From assembly GCA_902825945.1 (NCBI GenBank), contig CADECY010000009.1, positions 1 to 64,000 of the forward strand: a stretch of 64,000 bases of DNA. Direction: 5' to 3'. The position numbers were made by a program, and so were the translations under genes. This DNA is from an uncultured Acidobacteriota bacterium (GTDB lineage: Bacteria; Acidobacteriota; Terriglobia; Bryobacterales; Bryobacteraceae). The notes beneath the pieces are model-generated. The model saw only the letters and a program-made list of their open reading frames with translations, searched no databases and was not told the origin of the DNA. Positions 46,592 to 55,246 of this stretch are shown here, in pieces (the stretch's first letter is position 1; every line of letters begins with the position of its first letter).

Positions 46592-47664
46592 TGCCGTCCG
46601 CCAAGAAAGTATCGTGGGCCCAACTGAAGGTGGGAGTGGTCGCGTTGATCGCGCTTGTCCTGCTGGGCGTGCTGATGTTCCTGATTACCGGTCCGGGCGG
46701 GCTGTTCCGCACCTACGCCAAGCTCTACACGTTCCTGAGCGATTCGGGCGGCTTGGTCGCCGGATCCAAAGTGTCGGTCAACGGCATCGAAGCGGGCAAT
46801 GTGATGAAGGTGGAGTTTGCCCCTGGCACCGATCCGAAGCGCTTCGTGCGTGTCGAGATGCGCGTGTTCTCCGATTTTCTCCCATCGATTCCCGAGGACT
46901 CGATCGCGATGGTGACCTCCGAGAACGTGCTCGCCGGCCGGTTCATCAATATCCGCAAGGGATCGAAACCCACGCCCGCCAAGGACGGCGGCGAGTTGAA
47001 GAGCCGCGAGCCGCAGGAATGGGAGGCGGTGGTCGATAGTGGCAACCGGCTGCTGAACGCGCTGGACGTGATGCTCAAGCGCGTCGACAACATCGTCAGC
47101 GTCGTGGAGCGCGGCGAGGGATCGATCGGCAAGCTGATCTATGACGATCAGCTCTATGGCAACCTGAACGGCAGCGCTGCCGAAGCGCGCAAGCTGATCG
47201 CGCAGGTGAACAGCGGCAAGGGCAGCATCTCGAAACTGCTCTATGACGATGCACTCGTGGAGGACCTGCGCGGTACCATCGCAAAGACAAACCGGCTCAT
47301 CGACGGACTCGAGCAGGGACAAGGCACGGCGGGCAAACTGCTCAAGGACACCGCGCTGCATGACGATATCCGTAAGACCATCGCGGAATTCCGGACACTC
47401 GCCGCGGATCTGAACGCCGGCAAGGGCTCGGCCGGAAAGCTGCTCAAGGACGAAGCGCTGGTCAAGCAGGTGCATGCCACGATCGCCCGCATGGATTCGC
47501 TGCTCGACGGCATCAACTCCGGCAAGGGCACGCTGGGGCAACTGGTGGTGAACCAGCAGTTGTACGAGTCGCTCAACGGAACCACGCGCGAGTTCCAGGG
47601 CTTCATGAAGGACTTCCGCGCCAATCCGAAGAAGTTCCTGAGCATCAAGCTGGGGTTATTCTGA
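46591..47664 (+). CDS. mlaD: MlaD/MCE-domain protein with a 34-residue repeat tail
   Basis: 357 residues: one N-terminal membrane helix (LKVGVVALIALVLLGVLMFL), one MCE domain (about 40-125; DSGGLVAGSKVSVNGIEAGN), then a repeat region. The motif G-x-G-S/T recurs at residues 175, 209, 243, 277 and 311 (GEGSIGKL, GKGSISKL, GQGTAGKL, GKGSAGKL, GKGTLGQL), an exact 34-residue period, each with a long helix after it. MCE proteins form hexameric rings that carry lipids across the periplasm; the repeats may extend the tube. Third gene of the mla operon. Confidence 0.92.
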   Translation: MPSAKKVSWAQLKVGVVALIALVLLGVLMFLITGPGGLFRTYAKLYTFLSDSGGLVAGSKVSVNGIEAGNVMKVEFAPGTDPKRFVRVEMRVFSDFLPSIPEDSIAMVTSENVLAGRFINIRKGSKPTPAKDGGELKSREPQEWEAVVDSGNRLLNALDVMLKRVDNIVSVVERGEGSIGKLIYDDQLYGNLNGSAAEARKLIAQVNSGKGSISKLLYDDALVEDLRGTIAKTNRLIDGLEQGQGTAGKLLKDTALHDDIRKTIAEFRTLAADLNAGKGSAGKLLKDEALVKQVHATIARMDSLLDGINSGKGTLGQLVVNQQLYESLNGTTREFQGFMKDFRANPKKFLSIKLGLF

Positions 47665-47688
47665 CCGAGGCACGCTCGCAACCCGTTA

Positions 47689-47759
47689 CCGAGCCGCGAC
47701 CGCAAGGGAGCGGTCTACGACAGCGGCGCAGCTACCGCTTCCTCGCGGTCGGGGCTCGG
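47689..47759. repeat. Large intergenic inverted repeat (REP-like)
   Basis: Arm 47689-47714 and arm 47734-47759, 26 bases each, are reverse complements at 23 positions and flank a 19-base loop, giving a very stable GC-rich hairpin. It lies between the mlaD stop and the YdjC gene and has no T-tract. It may stabilise the mla transcript, act as a terminator, or be a member of a scattered palindromic repeat family. Confidence 0.75.
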
Positions 47760-47834
47760 TTGCGTACCGCTGACTGTGCGCGCACCGGGGCGCGCGCGGA
47801 CACGAGGCCGCGAGCCGGTTTGGTGTAGGGACGA

Positions 47835-48644
47835 ATGAAGCGGCTCATCGTCAACGCCGACGATTTCGGTTTCACCAACGACGTCAACGAAGGGATCATC
47901 GAGGCGCATCACCGCGGAATCCTGACGGCGGCGACGCTGATGGCGACCGGAGGTGCGTTCCAACAAGCGGTGCTGCTCGCCAAGGAAAGCCCGGATCTCG
48001 ATGTCGGCGTGCATCTGACTCTCGTTGGAACGCGCTCGCTTTCCGATCCCGCGCATGCCCTGCCCACGACCGTTCGCGGACTCTTCGCCGCGATCGCGCT
48101 CGGCCGCATCGACGTTTATCGCGAACTCGAGTCGCAACTGCTGCGGGCCGTCAGCGCCGGAATCATCCCCACCCACTTCGATACGCACAAGCATACGCAC
48201 CTGCATCCACGCGTGCTCGACGCGGTGGGCAGGCTCGCGGCCAAGTACGGCGTCCGCTGGGTGCGGCGCCCGTTCGATCTTCCGGTGCCGCCGGCAATCG
48301 AAGTGCCGGCGAAGAAGCGCTGGATGGCGGCGCTGATCGGCTCCCGCCGAGGAGCCTTCGCGGAATTGGCGAGACGGCACGGGTTCCATTCGACCGATCA
48401 CTTCGCGGGCTTCCAGATCACCGGCCGCTTCGGGGCCTCGGAGTTGTCCGCCCTGATCGATTCGCTGCCCGAAGGGACGACGGAGCTCATGTGCCACCCG
48501 GGCCGTTGCGGCGAGGAACTGCGCGAGTCGCGCACGAGATTGAAGGAGAGCCGGCAGCGTGAACTCGAAGCACTGTGCTCGCTCGAGGTAAAAGAGGCGC
48601 TGCGCCGGAACGGGATCGTACTCGGCCGCTATCGGGATCTATAG
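47835..48644 (+). CDS. ChbG/HpnK (YdjC)-family carbohydrate deacetylase
   Basis: 269 residues beginning KRLIVNADDFGFTNDVNEGI, the family signature with the metal-binding Asp pair. GVHLTLVGTRS and THFDTHKHTHLHPRVLD supply the metal His residues. The family hydrolyses N-acetyl groups from oligosaccharides such as diacetylchitobiose, or acts on hopanoid glucosamine (HpnK). No hopanoid genes are near, so the substrate is open. No signal peptide. Confidence 0.9.
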   Translation: MKRLIVNADDFGFTNDVNEGIIEAHHRGILTAATLMATGGAFQQAVLLAKESPDLDVGVHLTLVGTRSLSDPAHALPTTVRGLFAAIALGRIDVYRELESQLLRAVSAGIIPTHFDTHKHTHLHPRVLDAVGRLAAKYGVRWVRRPFDLPVPPAIEVPAKKRWMAALIGSRRGAFAELARRHGFHSTDHFAGFQITGRFGASELSALIDSLPEGTTELMCHPGRCGEELRESRTRLKESRQRELEALCSLEVKEALRRNGIVLGRYRDL

Positions 48645-48648
48645 ACCG

Positions 48649-48737
48649 TGGTGCCCGGGGTGGGACTTGAACCCACACGGTGGTTTCCCACCAGGGGATT
48701 TTAAGTCCCCTGCGTCTGCCGATTTCGCCACCCGGGC
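48649..48737 (-). tRNA. tRNA-Leu (anticodon UAA)
   Basis: An 89-base tRNA including the encoded CCA. The acceptor arms GCCCGGG and CCCGGGC pair perfectly, with the D-arm, an anticodon loop CUUAAAA giving UAA, a long class II variable arm (GGTGGGAAACCACC) and a TpsiC arm GTGGGTTCAAGTCCCAC. The long variable arm and anticodon identify leucine. Confidence 0.96.
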
Positions 48738-48757
48738 AGTCTCCTCCATCATAGCCT

Positions 48758-49876
48758 TCAGTCGACGTAGACCCGTTCCACCCGCGCGCTGATGCCGCAC
48801 AGCAGGCTGTAGGAAATCGTGCCTGCGGCGCGCGCCAGGTCCTGCGCATCCTGGCTGGCTGCATCCTCGCGGCCCACGAGCGTCACCGGATCACCGGGCC
48901 GCAGCAGCGGCGCGTTCGTCAGGTCGATCGTGGTCACGTCCATCGACACGGCTCCGAGAATCGGAGCGAACTGACCACCCGCGATCACACGGCCACGATT
49001 GGACAACCGATGCGGAATTCCGTCCGCGTAGCCAGCGGCGAGTAGTCCGATCCGCATGGGAGCGGGAGTGGTGAATTGGGCTCCGTATCCGATGCGCGCT
49101 CCAGCCGGAAAATCCTTCACCACGAGCAGGCGAGTTTTCCAAGACAATGCGGGGCGAACATCGAGGAGCGAAACAGGACTCATGCCCTTCGTCCGCACTG
49201 GCGAAACATAGCCGTAGATCGCATGGCCCGGCCGGACCATTGCGTGCCATGCCTCACGCCTTCCATACGCGACCGCGATCGTACTCGACAGGTGCCGCAT
49301 CGGCGGGCGCACGCCCAGCGATTCGAGGGCAGCGCATATCCAGTCGAATCGGGCGCATTGATCGGCGGTCTGCGAGCCAACGTAGTCGGCCGCCGAAGCG
49401 AAGTGAGTCATCAGTCCTTCGAGGCGCGCGTGGCGTGCTCGCTGCACCGCGGCCGCGATTTCCGCGGCGGGCGCGATCGTTCCCAGCCGACCCATTCCGG
49501 AGTCGATCTTCAGGTGATAATCAACTGGTTCGCCCAGTGCGTCGAGCGCGGCGATCTCTCCGAGGTCGTGCAAGACCGGGGTCAACCGGTACTCGAACAT
49601 CGGGCAGAAGCTTGCTTCGAGCGAGTCCGCCATCACCAGAATCCGCGCGCCGCTACCCGCTTCCCGCAGCGCGATTCCCTCATCGACATTACTGACGCAG
49701 AGCCAGCGGGCTCCGCGCGACTCGACGATGCGCGACACCGCGAGCGCCCCGTGACGGTAGGCGTCCGCCTTGACCACTGGCGCGACCTCCACCGCCGGAC
49801 CCACCAGCCGCTTGACCGCATCGTAGTTGGCGGCGATCGCCGAGCGGGATACCTCGATCCAGCTTCGTGCCCTCAT
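48758..49876 (-). CDS. alr: Alanine racemase
   Basis: Start ATG 49876 overlaps the glycosyltransferase stop (ATGA), giving 372 residues. The PLP lysine is in APVVKADAYRHGALAV, the opposite catalytic Tyr in RIGYGAQFTTP, and the loop GAVSMDVTTIDL is conserved. It makes D-alanine for peptidoglycan in the cytoplasm. Being last in a run of glycosyltransferase genes suggests coordinated envelope synthesis. Asp appears where the consensus has Asn (KANAYGHG), a mild variation. Confidence 0.94.
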   Translation of the reverse strand: MRARSWIEVSRSAIAANYDAVKRLVGPAVEVAPVVKADAYRHGALAVSRIVESRGARWLCVSNVDEGIALREAGSGARILVMADSLEASFCPMFEYRLTPVLHDLGEIAALDALGEPVDYHLKIDSGMGRLGTIAPAAEIAAAVQRARHARLEGLMTHFASAADYVGSQTADQCARFDWICAALESLGVRPPMRHLSSTIAVAYGRREAWHAMVRPGHAIYGYVSPVRTKGMSPVSLLDVRPALSWKTRLLVVKDFPAGARIGYGAQFTTPAPMRIGLLAAGYADGIPHRLSNRGRVIAGGQFAPILGAVSMDVTTIDLTNAPLLRPGDPVTLVGREDAASQDAQDLARAAGTISYSLLCGISARVERVYVD

Positions 49877-50955
49877 CGTTGCGTCATACTCCGGAGCAGG
49901 CGCTCGTAGGCGTCGGTGACCGCGTCCCAACTGTAGCGGTCAGCGGCGCGCTTTTCGGCCTTGCGGCGCCAAGCTTCGCGATCCGCCTCCGGCATCGCGA
50001 GGGATAGGCGCATGCGATCGGTCAATTCCTCGGCGCGGAATCCGATGCCCGCTCCCTCGGCTACTTCGCTGTTCTCTTCCGTTTCGAGGAAGAGCGTGAG
50101 CGCGCCGCGGCCCATCGCCTCGATGAGCGCCGGATGCGTTCCGCCCACTTCGGTTGCGTGAATGTAGGCGAAGCAGTGCGACTGCAACTCGCGATATCCG
50201 TCGCCGTAGATCGCGCCGGGGATGACGACGCGCGGATCGCTGGTATCGCGAACCGCGCGAATGTAATCGGCCGCGTAGGGCGCGTCGCCGATGAGCGCCA
50301 ATTTGAAGTCCGTGTCGAGCTGTTCGAACGCGCGCCGCACCAGCAGGGCATTGTTCTCGGGCTCGAGGCGGCTGACGTAGAGGAAGTACTTGCCCGGTTC
50401 GAGCCCGAGACGGTCGAGCACCGAAGTGGATTTCACCCGCTCGCACGCCGCGCCATAAGGAATGAACGTCGAGGTCACGCCATACCGTTCCGCGTAGTAT
50501 TGCTGAATCCGCCGCGCGTCGCTCACGATCTCGTTCGGGCAGATCGTGCTCAATCGCTCGCCCAAGACATACCACTGCCTGCCGATCCAGTTCCACTTCT
50601 TGCGATTCCGCTCGAGCCCATCCACGTTGATCGCCACCGGCACGCCCGCCAGACGGGGCATCCAGGTGAAGATCGCGTTCGCCGCATTGCAGTACAGCGC
50701 CGCGTCCACGCGGTGCGTCATCAGGTGAAGCGTCGAGATCGCGGTGTGGACCACGGTGTCGAGGTACTTGTGGCGAATCGTCGGGAGCGTCAACAGGTCC
50801 ACGCCGCGAAAGGTGGGCTCGTGGTGTTGCGACCGGCAATAGACCACGACCCGATGCCCGCGCTCGACAAGGCGCGTGGCGAGTTCCTCGGCGAACGTCT
50901 CGAACCCGCCGTAGCTAGCGGGAATGCCGCGCGTGCCGACGATCGCGACCTTCAT
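49873..50955 (-). CDS. Glycosyltransferase family 4 (DUF1972-type rhamnosyl/glucosyltransferase)
   Basis: Start ATG 50955 gives 360 residues: N-terminal GT-B fold (MKVAIVGTRGIPASYGGFET), donor half with PGKYFLYVSRLEPENN and ATEVGGTHPALIEAMGRG, where the conserved Glu binds the nucleotide sugar. Proteins with this start, such as the DUF1972 group, assemble exopolysaccharide or O-antigen on the cytoplasmic side of the membrane. It lies between a family 2 glycosyltransferase gene and alr. Confidence 0.9.
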   Translation of the reverse strand: MKVAIVGTRGIPASYGGFETFAEELATRLVERGHRVVVYCRSQHHEPTFRGVDLLTLPTIRHKYLDTVVHTAISTLHLMTHRVDAALYCNAANAIFTWMPRLAGVPVAINVDGLERNRKKWNWIGRQWYVLGERLSTICPNEIVSDARRIQQYYAERYGVTSTFIPYGAACERVKSTSVLDRLGLEPGKYFLYVSRLEPENNALLVRRAFEQLDTDFKLALIGDAPYAADYIRAVRDTSDPRVVIPGAIYGDGYRELQSHCFAYIHATEVGGTHPALIEAMGRGALTLFLETEENSEVAEGAGIGFRAEELTDRMRLSLAMPEADREAWRRKAEKRAADRYSWDAVTDAYERLLRSMTQR

Positions 50956-50969
50956 GGGCGCGTGGCGCC

Positions 50970-52028
50970 CTACCGGCCCGATTGCCGGACTCGCGCGGTC
51001 ACAGGAGCCGGTGCCTTCGACATCTTCGGCGCCGGATAGGCGATCGGATTGTAGGAAAACCACGCCGCCATGTACTCGTCGGTCACGCGCGCGCGGCTCA
51101 TGACTTCGCGCCGCTTGTCGAGGAACCGGCCGAAATTCCTCCCGAGAAACCAGAACGCCTTGAGCGAAGAGGTTTCGAGCGTGAGGCAGCACACCAGTAC
51201 CACGAGGTCGCGGAACGTGATCGAAAAGAAGTTCTTGCGATAGACACCCGGCGTGATGTTCTTGATGCGCATCAGGAACCGGTTCTTCACCGAATGCATG
51301 TTGATTTCGGCGGGAAGGGCGCGCCGCTTGCCCGGCAACACGCTGCGGACATGGTAGGCCAATGCGTACGGCGTGTACAGGCATTTCCAGCCGAGAAGCT
51401 GGGCACGCCACGCGACATCGGCATCTTCGCGATAAACGAAAAAGTCCTCATCGAAGAACTGCCCGCCGATAGAAACGTCTTCGATCATCCGCCGCCGGTA
51501 GAGGGCTGCCGCGGCCGTGGCGCCGAATACGAACTCGGGGGTGGTGTAGTGTCCACGTTCGATCTCGAGGCTACCCCTGTCGAGATGGCGCAACATCGGA
51601 TTGAAATAAATGCCAGTCGAGTCCACCCGCTGCTCGTCCGGGATATCGAAATTGGCCGTGAGGGTGAGGAGCTTTCCGCACACACTGCCGATTCGCTTCT
51701 CGGTTTGGCCCGCCGCGACGAGGTTCGCCACGAAGTCCGTATTGAGCAGGACGTCGGGGTTGAGCGTCAGCACCCATTCCGCGGAACTGAGTCCGATGGC
51801 CTGATTCTGTGCGGCGGCGAAGCCAATGTTTTCTTCGTTGTAGACAATCTGACAGCGCTCTTCGAACTGCTCGAGAATGTCGGTGGTGCCGTCCGTGGAG
51901 GCGTTGTCAATGACGATTACGTCCAGCGCGGGATACTGCTGGGCGAGGATCGACTCCAGGCAGCGCTTGATAAACCTTCCACTGTTATATGTGACGACGG
52001 TTACGGATACCCGATCGGGAAAAGCCAT
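50970..52028 (-). CDS. Glycosyltransferase family 2 (rhamnosyltransferase-like)
   Basis: 352 residues. GT-A core: VSVTVVTYNSGRFIKRCLES, DVIVIDNASTDGTTDIL, LTLNPDVLL (DxD-type motif) and FDEDFFVYREDADVAWRAQL with the catalytic acidic residues. The C-terminal region has a hydrophobic stretch (FRDLVVLVCCLTLETSSL) that may associate with the membrane. It resembles rhamnosyltransferases of O-antigen or exopolysaccharide clusters; the donor sugar is uncertain. Confidence 0.9.
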   Translation of the reverse strand: MAFPDRVSVTVVTYNSGRFIKRCLESILAQQYPALDVIVIDNASTDGTTDILEQFEERCQIVYNEENIGFAAAQNQAIGLSSAEWVLTLNPDVLLNTDFVANLVAAGQTEKRIGSVCGKLLTLTANFDIPDEQRVDSTGIYFNPMLRHLDRGSLEIERGHYTTPEFVFGATAAAALYRRRMIEDVSIGGQFFDEDFFVYREDADVAWRAQLLGWKCLYTPYALAYHVRSVLPGKRRALPAEINMHSVKNRFLMRIKNITPGVYRKNFFSITFRDLVVLVCCLTLETSSLKAFWFLGRNFGRFLDKRREVMSRARVTDEYMAAWFSYNPIAYPAPKMSKAPAPVTARVRQSGR

Positions 52029-52061
52029 GTGTTTCCAAAAAGCCAGGGCGAGTTCAGCTTC

Positions 52062-53012
52062 TTACCTTCCCTCCGTCTGGCGGGTCTCCTCCCCGATCCG
52101 TCCGGCGGTACATCCGTACAGCAGGTAAGTGGCTGCAAACCGAACCACTTTACCATACCCGTGATGCGCGCCGGGCGGCCCTTGGATCAGCCCCGCGACG
52201 GCTCGGAAGAAACACCCGGCTATGACGGCTCCCCCCAAGAGCCGGACGGTCCACGGCCGGAAGTGTTTCGAAGCGAACTTTAGCAGATTACCATACCAGT
52301 ACAGGTGCTTGTGCGCCGAGCCGATTTTACCCACCGAATGGCCCCCTCGATGGACCGCGGTCACCGTCGGCCGGTATTCCGTGAGATGGCCCGCGGCCAG
52401 AAGCCGTTTCGCGAAATCCACGTCTTCGAACCAGACCGGGTGGAAGCGCTCGTCGAAGCCGCCAAGCGATTCCCAAACATCCCGGCGGATCAGCAGGAAA
52501 GCGCCCGCCGGCTGTTCGACCGTCTGAGGGGTGGTGAGATCGAGGTCCAGGCAACGGTATCGCCGGTTGACCGGGTTGGATGGCCACAGCCGGTTCACGC
52601 CCAGCACTTCGAACAGGAGAGCCCAGGCGGACGGGAGCCGGCGCACGGAGAACCCCAGTTGCGGGTGGCCATCTTCTCCTACGAGGAGTCCGGCGGCAGC
52701 CCCGGTCCGGGGCTGGGCGCAGGCCTCGATCAACGGGTCGAGTGGGCCTTGCAGTATCGCATCGGGATTCAGCACGAGGACGAGGGGAGCGTCCGTTTCG
52801 CGGAATCCCTGGTTCACCCCACCCGCGAACCCGCGATTCTCCCAGTTGGCAATCACCCGGACACCCGCCCGGTTCCGGGCTATTTCCACGGAGCGATCGG
52901 CCGATCCATTGTCGATCACCACCACGCTCGTGCAGTATCGCGCCGCCGCGTCGAGGCACGCTGGCAGAAACTCCTCCGAGTCGTACGTGACAATTACCGC
53001 GGCGACGTTCAT
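52062..53012 (-). CDS. Glycosyltransferase family 2
   Basis: 316 residues with NVAAVIVTYDSEEFLPACLD, VVVIDNGSADRSVEIARN, LVLVLNPDAILQG and HPVWFEDVDFAKRLLAAGH. It is similar to its neighbours at 50970 and 53016, and these three GT2 genes likely arose by duplication. It would add one sugar to a lipid-linked glycan. A short hydrophobic C-terminal region suggests membrane contact. It starts four bases from the previous stop. Confidence 0.9.
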   Translation of the reverse strand: MNVAAVIVTYDSEEFLPACLDAAARYCTSVVVIDNGSADRSVEIARNRAGVRVIANWENRGFAGGVNQGFRETDAPLVLVLNPDAILQGPLDPLIEACAQPRTGAAAGLLVGEDGHPQLGFSVRRLPSAWALLFEVLGVNRLWPSNPVNRRYRCLDLDLTTPQTVEQPAGAFLLIRRDVWESLGGFDERFHPVWFEDVDFAKRLLAAGHLTEYRPTVTAVHRGGHSVGKIGSAHKHLYWYGNLLKFASKHFRPWTVRLLGGAVIAGCFFRAVAGLIQGPPGAHHGYGKVVRFAATYLLYGCTAGRIGEETRQTEGR

Positions 53013-53015
53013 CGG

Positions 53016-53987
53016 TTAGGCCAATGCGAAGTACAGTCGCCAATACCGGTCCATTCCCGTCGATTCCTGAAGATCGCGAAGCAGATTCTCGCTCTCGCCG
53101 AGCACATGGTGAATGCGCGGGTGCGGCGAGCCGAAGTCCGCGCGATCGTTGAGTCCGTCCCATTTGCCGCGCAGCCAGGCGAAGGCGGCTCCGTGACGCG
53201 TGGCCACCAAACCCCAGAGCATCTGCCCCATCAGGACCCGCCACAGCGTGCCGGCGTTCCAGTTTCGCGCGTAGTGCTTGCTCACCAGATAGACTTGGTT
53301 GCGCGCGAGCAAATAGACCATTCGCGGACTCCAGACTCCGAGCGTCGCGCTGCCTTGATGCGTACCCTGCGCTTCCGGGACGTAGACTCCATTGAGCCCC
53401 TCGAGCGCGCACCGGATTCCGAAATCCACGTCCTCGAGGTAGCTCTCGAAGCGCTCATCGAGCAGACCGATCCGGTCGAACAGTTCGCGGCGAAACAGTG
53501 CCGCCGTGAGCGGGGCCAACGTGATCGCGCGCGCCTGACTCCATGGCCCACCGTCCGCTTGGCCACTTCCGCAGCGCCAGGCGCAGCCCGCTCGCGAAAC
53601 CAGGTCGAACGTCGCGTCGATTCGATCGGGCTCCCGAGCGCTCAGCAGCTTACCCGTGGCAAACCAGACGTCCGGACTCGCGAGGACCGCCCCGGCCAGC
53701 CGTGCCGCCCAATCCGGCTCGAGCTCGACGTCGTTGTTCACGATCGCCACCAGCGGACTCGCAACTTCGGCGAGGGCCAGGTTCACCGCGCGTGCGAAGC
53801 CCTGATTCACTTCGAGACGGACGACTCGCGCGCCATCCTGTTCAGCGGAGCGATCTGATCCGTCAGTCGACCCGTTATCCGCCACGAGTATCGAAACGGG
53901 CACCGTCTGCGCTTTCAATGATTCGATCGCACGGGGCAGAAATCGCGCGCCGTTCCAGTTCGGAATGACGGCCGTGATTTCAGGCAT
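53016..53987 (-). CDS. Glycosyltransferase family 2
   Basis: ATG 53987 gives 323 residues starting MPEITAVIPNWNGARFLPRA. Motifs: SILVADNGSTDGSDRS, VAIVNNDVELEPDW and ERFESYLEDVDFGIRCALEG. A C-terminal hydrophobic region (LWRVLMGQMLWGLVATRHGA) suggests membrane association. It overlaps the end of the DPM1-like gene by eight bases, implying coupled translation in the glycan run. Confidence 0.9.
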   Translation of the reverse strand: MPEITAVIPNWNGARFLPRAIESLKAQTVPVSILVADNGSTDGSDRSAEQDGARVVRLEVNQGFARAVNLALAEVASPLVAIVNNDVELEPDWAARLAGAVLASPDVWFATGKLLSAREPDRIDATFDLVSRAGCAWRCGSGQADGGPWSQARAITLAPLTAALFRRELFDRIGLLDERFESYLEDVDFGIRCALEGLNGVYVPEAQGTHQGSATLGVWSPRMVYLLARNQVYLVSKHYARNWNAGTLWRVLMGQMLWGLVATRHGAAFAWLRGKWDGLNDRADFGSPHPRIHHVLGESENLLRDLQESTGMDRYWRLYFALA

Positions 53988-54669
53988 GGCGCGATCCGCG
54001 CGCAAACCGCTTGCGCAGCAGGAACAGCAGATTCTGGATGCCGTCGCGCCAGGGGTTCAGCTTGATCTCGCCCAGTCGCGACGAGTATTGGATCGCGATC
54101 TCCTCGAACCGCACTTCGGGCGCAAGCAATGCCTCGATCTTGATCTCTTCCGAGAACGCCATGCCATCCGACTCGAGAATCATGCCGGCGAGAATCTTGC
54201 GCCGGAACACCCACATGCCCGATTGCGAATCGCGGATCCAGCGGAAGAACAGCAGCGACATGACGAACGACAGGACGAAGTTGCCGAACTTGTGCTTGAA
54301 GCTCATCGCGCGGCGATCGCGTACGGGGAATCGCGAGGCGTTGAGAAAATCGACATTCAGATGAAGCAGTGCCTCGACCAGATAGGAGATCGCGTCGGGA
54401 GGATAGCTGTGATCGCCATCGAGGGTGATGATGATGTCGCCGGTGGCCCGGGAGAATCCGGTCTTGTAGGCGCGGCCGTATCCGCGAACATCTTCGCGCA
54501 CCACCGAGGCTCCCAGCGATTCGGCGACTTCCGCCGTCCGGTCGGTCGACCCGTTATCGACCACGATGATCTGGTCGACGAAGGAGGGCGTTCGGCGGAG
54601 GACCTGTTCGATGCCTTGCTCCTCGTTGAGGCATGGGATGATGACGGTGATCCGCTCGCCCTTGTACAA
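53980..54669 (-). CDS. Glycosyltransferase family 2 (polyprenyl-phosphate glycosyltransferase, DPM1-like)
   Basis: 229 residues, the first gene of the run. ERITVIIPCLNEEQGIEQVL, QIIVVDNGSTDRTAEVAESL and IIITLDGDHSYPPDAISYLV are typical of dolichol/undecaprenyl-phosphate sugar synthases, which make the lipid-linked sugar donor for GT-C enzymes such as that at 18694. There is one likely interfacial hydrophobic segment (LSFVMSLLFFRWI) and no C-terminal membrane pair. Confidence 0.88.
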   Translation of the reverse strand: MYKGERITVIIPCLNEEQGIEQVLRRTPSFVDQIIVVDNGSTDRTAEVAESLGASVVREDVRGYGRAYKTGFSRATGDIIITLDGDHSYPPDAISYLVEALLHLNVDFLNASRFPVRDRRAMSFKHKFGNFVLSFVMSLLFFRWIRDSQSGMWVFRRKILAGMILESDGMAFSEEIKIEALLAPEVRFEEIAIQYSSRLGEIKLNPWRDGIQNLLFLLRKRFARGSRHA

Positions 54670-54721
54670 CTTGCTATTGTATCCGTCTTTTCCGGACGCG
54701 CGAGCGTCATAGTATGAGAGT

Positions 54722-55237
54722 ATGCGCCGAATCCTCCTGTCTCTGATCCTGGCTTGCGCCGCGTGGGCCGCGGAAGGCCTGACCCAGGTCCAGTCCGTTT
54801 ACCTGCTTCCCATGGCGAACGGGCTCGACCAGTACCTGGCACAGCGCCTGACCCGCGAGGCGGTGTTTCCAGTGGTGACCGATCCCAAGCTCGCCGACGC
54901 TGTTTTCACCGACCAGATTGGCGTGGCTTTCGAGCGGAAACTGGCCGAACTCTATCCTCCCGCGGTTCCGGAATCGAAGCCCGGCGGCGCGGAAAAGACC
55001 CAGGCGGAGCTCGATGCCGACGACCGGATTCTGAGCGAGCAACTCAAGCGGGAAAGCGATTTCAGACCCGCGTCGACCTTCCATCGCGGCAAGGGGAACC
55101 TGTTCCTGGTGGACGTGAAGAGCAAGCGCGTCATCTGGTCGACCTTCGAGCCCTCGAAGAATTTCCGGGTGAGCGAACTCGAAAAAACCTGCGGACGCAT
55201 CTCGGCCGAGTTGCGCAAGGCCCTCGGCCGCAAGTAA
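54722..55237 (+). CDS. Small secreted protein of unknown function
   Basis: 171 residues with signal peptide MRRILLSLILACAAWAAEG. The mature part has an alternating beta/alpha pattern (VQSVYLLPMANGLDQYLAQR, LADAVFTDQIGVAFERKLAE) and a late basic segment with FLVDVKSKRVIWSTFEPS. I recognise no named family. It is divergent from the glycosyltransferase run and is followed nine bases later by the hydratase gene. Confidence 0.7.
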   Translation: MRRILLSLILACAAWAAEGLTQVQSVYLLPMANGLDQYLAQRLTREAVFPVVTDPKLADAVFTDQIGVAFERKLAELYPPAVPESKPGGAEKTQAELDADDRILSEQLKRESDFRPASTFHRGKGNLFLVDVKSKRVIWSTFEPSKNFRVSELEKTCGRISAELRKALGRK

Positions 55238-55246
55238 GCTGAGCCG

